A program made the position numbers and the translations under genes. From NCBI GenBank assembly GCA_964035795.1, contig OZ038324.1, forward strand, positions 4,007,854-4,071,853: a DNA stretch of 64,000 nucleotides, read 5' to 3'. The DNA is from Pterobdella sp. o SKG-2022 (taxonomy: Eukaryota; Annelida; Clitellata; Hirudinida; Piscicolidae). The notes beneath the pieces are model-generated. The model saw only the letters and a list, made by a program, of their open reading frames with translations. It was not told where the DNA came from and ran no database searches. Of this stretch, positions 36,938 to 47,600 are shown piece after piece (positions within the stretch are counted from its first letter, which is position 1; each line of letters begins with the position of its first letter).

Positions 36938-37915
36938 TGCTTTTTTTATGTACGATCATGAAAATTTGTTGGAGCAAAAGAAGTGCGCAATGGAGTATGC
37001 CCATGCTTCCACCGCATAGCACATGTTTCATGACTTTAAATAAAAAAATAAAATGCAGCTAAATGAATTTGTTAATTTACAAACATTTCATTTTATATCT
37101 GCAAGTCATGTTTAATATAGCGAGTAAATTGAAAAGTGACAGAAATCAAACTTTATCACGATAGCGTGAACTCGCAGACAATTATGTAAATTAATTTTAT
37201 AATGAAAAAATACAGAATTTTTTGACTTCACTTTTTTATCAATTTCATGAATTTATTGAGAAAATAACTTCAAAAAATGATATTTCACCAAGCATCTTTG
37301 AAGAATTAAATGCTACAATAAATTCACAAAAAGAACTGAAAATCAAAAATGATTTTGTATTAATTAATTTTAGATAAGAATTATAAACATTTCAATTGAA
37401 TAAAAATTAAATATGAGACAATCTTAATGTATTTTTCTTCTTTTTCATCTAGGGTTTTTAAATTTTGTCGTTATTTTCTAAATTCTTACTAATTTTCCCA
37501 GCTCTTTTTTGTTTTTTTCTTTCTTTTTCAATCTGTTCATTCAGCTTCATACAAACACTAATTGTACATTTTTTTGGTTAATAAAAGGCTTTTAAATTTA
37601 TTTTTTTTTGATATAAGTTGATTTTCTTTAAAAAAGATATTTACCCATAAACTATAGCAAATACCTATCAAATATGTTACGAAACTAGAAATAGTTCTGG
37701 CTCGATCTTCTTTCAAGTTATGGTTTTATTTTTTTTCATTATGCTTATAACCCTATTTCGCCGAATTTTTATTTCAATTTTCTTTAAGCATTAACCATGT
37801 TTCATTTTATCTTAATAAATATTAAACTCAAGTTCCATTGTAGTTAAATTTCAGCTTTCCTTATTGGATTCATTTGGTATGAGATATTTTTAGTTTAAAC
37901 ATGATTTAATTAATT
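36938..37915. other. AT-rich intergenic stretch
   Basis: It separates the LINE from the acidic protein gene. The first 80 bases (to about 37,020) are less AT-rich and may be LINE 5' UTR. The rest is AT-rich and includes the 3' flank of the gene ending at 37,916. Confidence 0.55.
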
Positions 37916-40545
37916 CTATTTCAATCCTTTCAGTTGTTTTCCTTCTATTGCGGTTACGTTTTCTACTTCAAAATCATCGACGTCATCAGCTTCATCGTGC
38001 GTTTGATGAACATCAGACAAAACATCAACACCATCTTCTCCGACATTCTCACATTCTTCATTACTTTTTCCTTCTTCTACTTCACCTTTCTTCACTGAAT
38101 CTTCATCCTTAAACTCAATGACACTAAGAACATCACTTATATCTTCATCAATTCCCTCAATCTCATGAAATTCGATGATTAAATTGGGCCCATCTCCAAA
38201 ATCGTTTTGGTCGACTTTGGCTTTATCTTCTTTTTTACTTTGGAATAATTTTTCCGATTCTGTCTTATCCTTTAATGAGGTTTCTTCCAAACAATCAACA
38301 TTATCATAACTTTCTTCTGTCTGATATATGTCCGTTAAAACATCAACTTTATCTATCCCACCTTCATTGTCGTGCTCTTCTTCACTCGCGAAAAGTATTT
38401 TTTCCGCTTCGTCTTCCTCTTTGAGCAGAATTTTTTTGAATTCATCTTCAATTTCCTTTGATGGATCGGCCTCATCTTCATTGTTTCCCTGCATTTCATG
38501 AACATCTGTCAGTGTCGACTTCATCTACATCTCTAGCACTACTATATTCTTCGTCGCTCTGATAACCAACATTTACACAGCCCTTGACACTTAACATACT
38601 TCTTTTTTCTTCATCCAGATCTATATCGATTTCACTTAGAACATTTCCAACGTCTACCTCATTTTCCTCATTTTGGACATCTGTAAGAACGTCTATTTCA
38701 TCTACATCTTTAGCACTGCTATATTCTTCGTCGCTCTGATAGCCAACATTTACACATTCCTTGACACTTAACATACTTCTTTTTTCTTCATCAAGGTCTA
38801 CATTGACCTCACTTACAACATCTTCAATATCCTCCTCTCTATCGTCATTTTGAACGTCTGTAAGAACGTCTATTTCATCTATTTCCTTAAAATTTTCAGA
38901 CATCATTTTCGATGCTCTTTTGGACACACTCAACTTATCAACATTACATTTTTCAATTTCATGGAACTTATTTCCAGCATCTTGTTCACATACACATTGC
39001 ATTTCTTCCGCTTCGTCTTCCTCTTTGAGCGGAATTTTTTTGAATTCATTTACAATTTCCTTTGATGGATCGGTCTCATCTTCAATGTTTCCTTCCACTT
39101 CATGAACATCTGTCAGAGTGTCGACTTCATCTACATCTCTAGCACTACTATATTCTTTGTCGCTCTGATAGCCAACATTTACACATTTCTTGACACTTAA
39201 CATACTTCTTTTTTCTTCGTCTAGGTCTACGTCAACCTCACTTACAACATCTTCAACATCTTCCTCTCTATCGTCATTTTGAACATCTGTAAGGACGTCT
39301 ATTTCATCTAATCCCTTATTCTTGTCATAATCTTCATCACTCACAAAGTCAGTTCTTTTCTTCTTCTCACTTGAATCATAATCAACATCGAAATTAATAA
39401 TTTTTCTGAATTCATTTTCAATTTCCTTTGATGGATCGGCCTCATTTTCATTGTTTCCTTCAATTTCATGAACATCTGTCAAAGTGTCGACTTCATCTAC
39501 ATCTCTAGCACTGCTATATTCTTCGTCGCTCTGATAGCCAACATTTACACATTCCTTGACACTTAACATACTTCTCCTTTTTTCATCCAGATCTATATCG
39601 ATTTCACTTAAAACATTTCCAACGTCTACCTCATTTTCCTCATTTTGGACATCTGTAAGAACGTCTATTTCATCTACATCTTTAGCACTGCTATATTCTT
39701 CGTCGCTCTGATAGCCAACATTTACACATTCCTTGATACTTAACATACTTCTTTTTTCTAAATCCAGGTCTATATCGACTTCACTTACAACATCTTCAAT
39801 ATCTTCCTTTCTATCATTATTTTGAACATCTATAAGAACGTCTATTTCATCTATTCCCTTAATATTGTCATAATCTTTATCATTCAAAAATTGAGCTTCT
39901 TTCTTATTTTCTTCATCTGAATCACTAAACAGACTCCATGCTTCTCTTTTCATGTAAAACGATTTGCCACGTATCCTTTTAATAGCTATATCAGATTCAC
40001 TAGGCTCATCGTCATCGTTTTTTTCACCTTTAGCTTCTTCAAAACATTTGCAAGATGCATCATTTGGAACAAATATGTTACCATCTTCACATCTACATAG
40101 CGTTTCAGTGTAGGTTAACACGTCAATACTATCTTCAAACTGCCATATTTGATGTATGTCGATGTCATCAATTCCTTCTTCATTGTCACAATTTTCTTCA
40201 CTTTGATCCCAGACTTTTCTACTATTTTCTGTTTCATATATTTCAAATGTTTCATCAAAATCAGGTTCATGGCTTTTTTCTATTTCTTTTAGTATATTTC
40301 CAAAGTGTTTTTTGCAACTTTCCATGATTTTTTTCAAGTCACATATACCTTCATGGTCTTCAATACCATCCTCAAAGCTACAATCTAATTTTTTTTCTTT
40401 TACTTCTTTTTTGATTATATTTTTATTCATCATTTTCTCTAAGTTTCCTATATTTTTTATAAAATTCTTTTTAGATCCTATAAGCTTGGTACATTCACAA
40501 ATCTTGAAGCTTTCATCTTCTTCAGTACGTTCTATAAATTTTTTA
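37916..40545 (-). CDS. Acidic repeat protein, large last exon with a 2-base frameshift
   Basis: The frame is open from about 40,545 (first ATG at 40,433; upstream residues TEEDESFKICECTK look coding, so it probably continues from a splice acceptor ATTTATAG near 40,536). It runs to 38,496, then resumes in another frame and stops at 37,916, for about 840-880 residues. The protein is Asp/Glu/Lys/Val-rich and disordered. Related modules alternate. One contains DEIDVLTDVQN, DVVSEVDVDLDEEKRSMLSV and KECVNVGYQSDEEYSSA; another contains DEVDTLTDVHE, ADPSKEIENEF and PLKEEDEAE. Many Ser/Thr sit before acidic residues, as in casein kinase 2 sites. There is no signal peptide or membrane segment. At 38,511-38,513 the copy reads GTCAGTGTCGAC where sister repeats read GTCAGAGTGTCGAC. 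This 2-base loss breaks the frame. The family is unknown. Confidence 0.72.
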
Positions 40546-40604
40546 TTGTTTTAACATTCATTAGTTTACAATACGAAAAGTTCAAATAAAAAATCATATA
40601 TAGT

Positions 40605-41242
40605 TACAGAAATAACCCCTTTGAATTACTGTTTCCAGACATTCTCTTACTTCAACTTTTTCTTCTAAAATATCAGCCAAAAACCTAACGATATTTATTG
40701 GCTTTTCAACAATGACTTTTTCAGACATGAATTTTAACATGGCAGTGAATCTGGTTTTGAAGTCTTCATCGACATATCTGAATTTAGTATAGACTCTGCC
40801 AGGTTCTCTGTATAATGTTAGGTACAGCTTCAAAAATGTTGTTAAAAAGATTAATTACTTAAACGTACATTTTCAATCGTTTAATTGTTTTTCTTTTCAG
40901 ACAAATTTCTTCCAAGGTCTTCTCTTTTTTTATGAGTACTTTTCTCATTCCTTCAGCATTTTTTTTCTTTTTTCCATCAAGTTCCTTTTTTAGAAATGTA
41001 GTTTCTTTTTTAAAAGTTTTTAGACAACCAAATAATTTTTTCTTTGCTCGTGGGTTAATTTCAGCTTCCAAGCCATATTTTTTTCGAATAAACTCGTTTC
41101 TTAAAATGAATGAACGGTTCTTATTTGTGGAAAATCTCAAGAATCTTTCATTTCTTTCCAGCATTATAGGAGAAATTTTCTTGTTTTTAATGAAATTCAT
41201 TTTTTTATCTAACTCTCTCGCCCATTCGTCATCACACCCCAT
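40605..41242 (-). CDS. Two 5' exons with an RIIa-like motif, probably of the acidic repeat gene
   Basis: Exon 1 (41,242-40,869) starts at ATG with MGCDDEWARELDKKMNF and is Lys/Arg-rich and helical (KKLFGCLKTFKKETTFLKKE). It ends at a perfect donor, AAAAT|GTACGT. A 61-base intron with CTAAC branch-like sequence ends at ATACAG. Exon 2 (from 40,807) joins in phase, giving RLK-I-EPGRVYTKFRYVDEDF. Its core, FTAMLKFMSEKVIVEKPINI followed by VRFLADILEEKV, resembles the RIIa dimerisation/docking helix pair (pattern hydrophobic...V...P.NI..F.A...E) of PKA regulatory subunits and sperm flagellar proteins. Exon 2 ends near 40,605-40,618 at an uncertain donor about 70 bases before the acidic exon, which suggests one gene. 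I could not find a fully convincing last splice join. The 5' ATG is only about 410 bases from the stop of mucin gene B. Confidence 0.55.
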
Positions 41243-41651
41243 TATTAAATAAAAAAAATCACTTTTAAACTATTTCCACATTTCAATTTATTTGGTTTAC
41301 GTAATAACAAAGAATAAGGCAAACATTATAATTTTACCTAGACTTTGTTAAGCTCAATGTATAAACATTTTAAATGTCACGTTAAAGATTGTGTAGCTAT
41401 TTGTTTTAAGTCTGAACAAAAACCTTCTCAAATACCCAAAATTTTATTAATAGATTTATAAACAGGGGTTTAATAGCAAAGTAAGATTTAAGAAATGAAG
41501 CTTTCAATAGGAAAAATTATGAACTTTTAACAATTTTAGCAAAAGAGTCAAAGCATTAATTTCAATTGATAAAATATTTGAAATACCGGAATGACCCAAA
41601 TAATCACAAAAAGCTAAAAAAATCAATTGTTTCAAAAGCTAGAATAGGTTT
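41243..41651. other. Short intergenic spacer between mucin B stop and the next gene
   Basis: About 410 AT-rich bases. On the minus strand an AATAAA at 41,448-41,443 lies about 205 bases after the stop codon of mucin gene B and could be its polyadenylation signal. The remainder must hold the promoter of the following gene on the same strand. Confidence 0.5.
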
Positions 41652-44600
41652 TCATGGATACCATCTGGTTGAAATTGGACTTTGAAATTGAAAATTTGGT
41701 CTTGGAAACAAAGGTTGGGGGGCAGAACTGAAAAATTTCATAGGAGGAACGTAAGAAATTCTGTTAGGTGGCTGGTTGAAAAATCTTTGCTGTCTCTGTG
41801 GTCTTTGTTGTCTCTGTGGTCTGGGTCTTTGTGGTCTGGGTCTCTGTGGTCTTTGTTGTCGTTGTGGTCTTGGTCTCATGGGTCTTTGTTGTCGTTGTGG
41901 TCTTGGTCTCATGGGTCTTTGTTGTCGTTGTGGTCTTGGTCTCATGGGCCTTTGTTGTCGTTGTGGTCTTGGTCTCATGGGTCTTTGTTGTCGTTGTGGT
42001 CTTGGTCTCATGGGCCTTTGTTGTCGTTGTGGTCTTGGTCTCATGGGTCTTTGTTGTCGTTGTGGTCTGAGTCTTAATGGACGTTGAGGTCGAAGAGGTC
42101 TTAAAGGTCGTTGCGGTTGAAATGGTCTTGGAGGCATGACAAATCTTGGGCCTCTCAAAGCGCCAGCAAAATTTGGTAATTGAGAAGGAATTCCTGGTAA
42201 AGCAGTTGAAGAAGAACCGAAAGCTTTCACAAGACCAAATATGATACCTCCAATTGCTGCTACAGCAGCAATGGCTCCTACAGTCGAACCTGCTATAATA
42301 GCTGTTTGGGATTGAGAAAATGTGCCGAGAGCAGAAAGTGTTGTAGTTATTTCATTACTAGCTGTGGTTGCCATATTTATAGTAGTAACTGTGATTGGTA
42401 TTGTTGTAGTAGCAACTGTTGTAGTTTTAGTTGCGGTCATAGGAGGTGTAGTAGTTACTGTTGTAGCTGTAGTAGCCGTTATGGCGGTAGTTTCAGTAGC
42501 CGTTATGGCGGTAGTTTCAGTAGATGCTGTTGGAGTTGTAGAAGCGGTCATGACAAATGTTGCTGTTGTGAGTGGTATAGACGTTGTAGTTGTAGCTGTT
42601 GTAGTCGTTGTTGCTGTGGTTGCGGTAGTTGCTGTTGTTGCTGTGGTAACTGTAGTTGCCGTTGTAGCTGTTGTAGCAGTAGTTGCTGTGGTAGCTGTAA
42701 TTGCGGTCGTGGCAGTAGTTGCTGTTGTAGCTGTAGTAGCCGTTGTTACTGTAGTTGCTGTGGTAGCTGTTGTAACAGTAGTTGCTGTGGTAGCTGTAGT
42801 TGCCGTCGTTGCTGTAGTTGCCATTGTTGCTGTAGTTGCCGTTGTAGCTGTTGTAGCAGTAGTAGCTGTGGTAGCTGTTGTTGCCATTGTTACTGTGGTA
42901 GCTGTAGTTGCCGTAGTAGCTGTTGTAGCTGTTGTAGAAGTAGTAGCTGTGGTAGCTGTAGAGGCCGTTGTAGCTGAAGTTGCTGTTGTTTCTAGGGTGG
43001 CTGTAGTTGCGGTCGTGGCAGTAGTTGAAGTAGTTGCCATTGTAGCTGTAGTAACTGTAGTTGCCGTTGTTGCTGTTGTAGCTGTAGTTGCCGTTGTAGC
43101 TATTGTAGCTGTATTTGCCGTAGTTGCTGTGGTAGCTGTGATAGCTTTAAGTGCGGTCGTGGAAGTAGTTGAGGTAGTTGCAGTTGTAGCTGTGGTAACT
43201 GTAGTTGCCATTGTAGCTGTAGTTGCCGTAGTTGTAGCTGTTGTAGTTGTAGTAGCTGTTATAGCTGTAGTTGCCATAGTAGCTGTGGTAGCTGTGGTTG
43301 CCATTGTTGCTAATGTAGCTGTGGTAGCTATGGTAGCTGTAGTTGCAGTTGTGGCAGTAGTTGCGGTAGTTGCAGTTGTAGCTATGGTAGCTGTAGTTGC
43401 CGTTGTTGCTGTGGTGGCTGTAGTTGCCGTTGGAGCTGTTGTAACTGTGGTAGCTGTAGTTGCTGTTGTAGCTGTAGCTGCCGTTGTAGCTGTTGTGGTT
43501 GCGGTTGTTGCAGTTGTAGCTGTTGTAGCTGTGGTTGCCGTTGTAGCTGTTGTAGCTGTAGATGCCATTGTAGCTGTAATGGTTGCGGTTGTTGCCGTTG
43601 TAGCAGTTGTAGCTGTAGTTGCCGTAATTGCTGTACTAACTGTTGTAGCTGTAGTTGCCGTTGTAGCAGTAGTAGCTGTTGTAGCAGTAGTAGCTGTTGT
43701 AGCTGTATTTGCGGTAGTTGCTTTGGTAACTGTCTTAGCTGTAGTTGCAGTTGTCGCAGTCGTTACAGTAGTTGCAGTTGTAGCTGTGGTAGCTGTGGTT
43801 GCCGTAGAAGCTTTTGTAGCTGTAGTTACCGTAGCTGTTGTAGCTGTAGTTATCGTTGTTGCTGTGGTTGCTGTAGTTGCAGTTGTAGCTGTTGTAGCTG
43901 TAGTTGCCGTTGTAGCTGTTGTAGCAGTAGTATCTGTAATAGCTGTAGTTGCCGTTGTAGCTGTTGTTGCTGTAGTTACCGTTGTTGTTGTGGTTGCTGT
44001 AGTTGCAGTTGTAGCTGTGGTAGCTGTAGATGCCGTTGTAGCTGTTGTAGCTGTAGTTGCCGTAGTTGCTTTGGTAACTGTTGTAGCTGTAGTCGCAGTC
44101 GTTACAGTTGTTGCAGTTGTAGCTGTGGTTGCCGTTGAAGCTGTTGTAGCTGTAGTTCCCGTAGTTGCTGTGGTAACGGTTATAGCTGTTGTTGCAGTCG
44201 TGGCAGTCGTTACAGTTGTTGCAGTTGTAGCTGTTGTAGCTGTAATTGCCGTAGTTGCTGTAGTAACTGTTGTAGCTGTAGTTACAGTTGTAGTTGTTGT
44301 TGCTGTAGTTGCAGTTGTAGCTGTTGTAGCACTAGTAGCTGTGGTAACTGTAGTTGCCGTTGTAGCAGTTGTAGCAGTTGTAGCTGTTATAGCTGTAGTT
44401 ACCGTTGTTGCTGTGGTTGCTGTTGTTGCAATTGTAGCTGTAGTAGCGGTGGTAGCTGTAGTTGCCGTTGTAGCTGTTGTAGCTGTAGTTGCCGTTGTAG
44501 CTGTTGTAGCAGTTGTAGCTGTTGTAGCTGTAGTTACCGTTGTTGCTGTGGTTGCTGTTGTTGCAGTTGTAGCACTAGTAGCTGTGTTAGCTGTAGTTGC

Positions 44601-47600
44601 CGTTGTAGCTTTTGTTGCTGTAGTTACCGTGGTTGCTGTGGTTGCTGTAGTTGCAGTAGTAGCTGTGGTAACTGTAGTTGCCGTTGTAGCTGTTGTTGCT
44701 CTAGTTACCGTTATTGCTGTAGTTGCCGTTGTAGCAGTTGTAGCTGTATTTGCCGTAGTTGCAGTTGTAGCTGTTGTAGCAGTAGTAGCTGTGGTAACTG
44801 TAGTTGCCGTTGTAGCAGTTGTAGCTGTTGTAGCTTTTGTAGCAGTAGTATCTGTAGTAGCTGTTGTAGCCGTTGTAGCTGTTGTAGCTGTGGTTGCCGT
44901 AGTTGCTGTGGTAACTGTTGTAGCTGTAGTTGCAGTCGTAGTAGTCGTTGCGGTTGTTGCTGTTGTAGCTGTGGTAACTGTAGTTGCCGTTGTTGCTGTG
45001 GTTGCTGTTGTAGCCGTTGTAGCTGTTTTAGCTGTGGTTGCCGTAGTTGCTGTGGTAACTGTTGTAGCTGTAGTTATCGTTGTTGCTGTGGTTGCTGTAG
45101 TTGCAGTTGTAGCTGTGGTAGCTGTAGTTGCCGTAGATGCTGTGGTAACTGTTGTAGCTGTAGTTGCGGTTGTAGCTGTAGTTGCCGCAGTTGCAGTTGT
45201 AGATTTTGTAGCTGTTGTAGCACTAGTAGCTGTGGTAACTGTAGTTGCCGTTGTAGCAGTTGTAGCTGTTGTTGCAGTCGTGGCAGTCGTTACAGTTGTT
45301 GCAGTTGTAACTGTTGTAGCTGTAGTTGCCGTTGTAGCTGTTGTAGCAGTAGTAGCTGTGGTAACTGTAGTTGCCGTTGTAGCAGTTGTAGCTGTAGTTG
45401 CCGCAGTTGCAGTTGTAGATTTTGTAGCTGTTGTAACAGTAGTAGCTGTGGTAAATGTAGTTGCCGTTGTAGCAGTTGTAGCTGTAGTTGCCGCAGTTGC
45501 AGTTGTAGCTGTTGTTGCAGTCGTGGCAGTCGTTACAGTTGTTGCAGTTGTAACTGTTGTAGCTGTAGTTGCAGTCGTGGCAGTTGTTGCGGTTGTAGCT
45601 GTAGTTGCCGTTGTAGCTGTTGTAGCAGTAGTAGCTGTGGTAACTGTAGTTGCCGTTGTAACAGTTGTAGCTGTAGTTGCCGCAGTTGCAGTTGTAGATT
45701 TTGTAGCTGTTGTAGCAGTAGTAGCTGTGGTAACTGTAGTTGCCGTTGTAGCAGTTGTAGCTGTTGTTGCAGTCGTGGCAGTCGTTACAGTTGTTGCAGT
45801 TGTAGCTGTGGTAGCTGTAGTTGCCGTAGATGCTGTGGTAACTGTTGTAGCTGTAGTTGCAGTTGTCGCAGTTGTTGCGGTTGTAGCTGTAGTTACCGTT
45901 GTTGCTGTGGTTGCTGTTGTTGCAGTTGTAGCAGTAGTAGCTGTGGTAGCTGTAGTTGCCGTTGTAGCTGTTGTAGCTTTTGTAGCAGTAGTATCTGTGG
46001 TAACTGTAGTTGCCGTTGTAGCTGTTGTAGCTGTGGTTGCCGTAGTTGCTGTGGTAACTGTAGTAGCTGTAGTTGCAGTCGTAGTAGTCGTTGCGGTTGT
46101 TGCTGTTGTAGCTGTGGTAACTGTAGTTGCCGTTGTTGCTGTGGTTGCTGTTGTAGCCGTTGTAGCTGTTTTAGCTGTGGTTGCCGTAGTTGCTGTGGTA
46201 ACTGTTGTAGCTGTAGTTGCAGTCGTGGCAGTCGTTGCGGTTGTTGCTGTTGTAGCTGTGGTATCTGTAGTTGCCGTTGTAGCTGTTGTAGCTGTAGTAA
46301 CCGTTGTTGCTGTGGTTGCTGTTGTAGCCGTTGTAGCTGTTGTAGCTGTGGTTGCCGTAGTTGCTGTGGTAACTGTTGTAGCTGTAGTTGCAGTCGTGGC
46401 AGTCGTTACGGTTGTTGCAGTTGTAGCTGTGGTAACTGTAGTTGCCGTTGTAGCTGTAGTAACCGTTGTTGCTGTAGTTGCTGTTGTTGCCGTTGTAGCT
46501 GTTGTAGCTGTGGTTGCCGTAGTTGCTGTGGTAACTGTTGTAGCTGTAGTTGCGGTTAATGCAGTTGTAGCTGTAGTCACCGTTGTTGCTGTGGTTGCTG
46601 TAGTTGCCGTTGGAGCTGTTGTAGCTGTGGTTGCCGTAGTTGCTGTGGTAACTGTAGTAGCTGTAGTTGCAGTCGTGGCAGTCGTTGCGGTTGTTGCACT
46701 TGTAGCTGTGTTAACTGTAGTTGCCGTTGTAGCTGTTGTAGCTGTGGTTGCCGTAGTTGCTGTGGTAACTGTAGTAGCTGTAGTTGCAGTCGTGGCAGTC
46801 GTTGCGGTTGTTGCTGTTGTAGCTGTGGTAACTGTAGTTGCCGTTGTTGCTGTCGTAGCTGTAGTAACCGTTGTTGCTGTGGTTGCTGTTGTAGCCGTTG
46901 TAGCTGTTGTAGCTGTGGTTGCCGTAGTTGCTGTGGTAACTGTTGTAGCTGTAGTTGCAGTCGTGGCAGTCGTTGCGGTTGTTGCTGTTGTAGCTGTGGT
47001 ATCTGTAGTTGCCGTTGTAGCTGTTGTAGCTGTAGTAACCGTTGTTGCTGTGGTTGCTGTTGTAGCCGTTGTAGCTGTTGTAGCTGTGGTTGCCGTAGTT
47101 GCTGTGGTAACTGTTGTAGCTGTAGTTGCAGTCGTGGCAGTCGTTGCGTTTGTTGCAGTTGTAGCTGTGGTAACTGTAGTTGCGGTTGTTGCAGTTGTAG
47201 CTGTAGTTACCGTTGTTGCTGTGGTTGCTGTAGTTGCCGTTGTAGCTGTTGTAGCTGTGGTTGCCGTAGTTGCTGTGGTAACTGTTGTAGCTGTAGTTGC
47301 AGTCGTGGCAGTCGTTGCGATTGTTGCAGTTGTAGCTGTAGTAACCGTTGTTGCTGTGGTTGCTGTTGTTGCCGTTGTAGCTGTTGTAGCTGTGGTTGCC
47401 GTAGTTGCTGTGTTAACTGTAGTAGCTGTAGTTGCGGTTGTTGCAGTTGTAGCTGTAGTCACCGTTGTTGCTGTGGTTGCTGTAGTTGCTGTTGTAGCTG
47501 TTGAAGCTGTGGTTGCCGTAGTTGCTGTGGTAACTGTAGTAGCTGTAGTTGCAGTTGTCGCAGTTGTTGCGGTTGTAGCTGTAGTTGCCGTTGTAGCTGC

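Noticed and set aside
41682..42087. Plus-strand Cys/Leu/Gly- and Val-rich frames over the 33-bp repeat
   Set aside because: They are antisense to the Arg/Pro/Gln tail, which continues in frame with the membrane helix on the minus strand.
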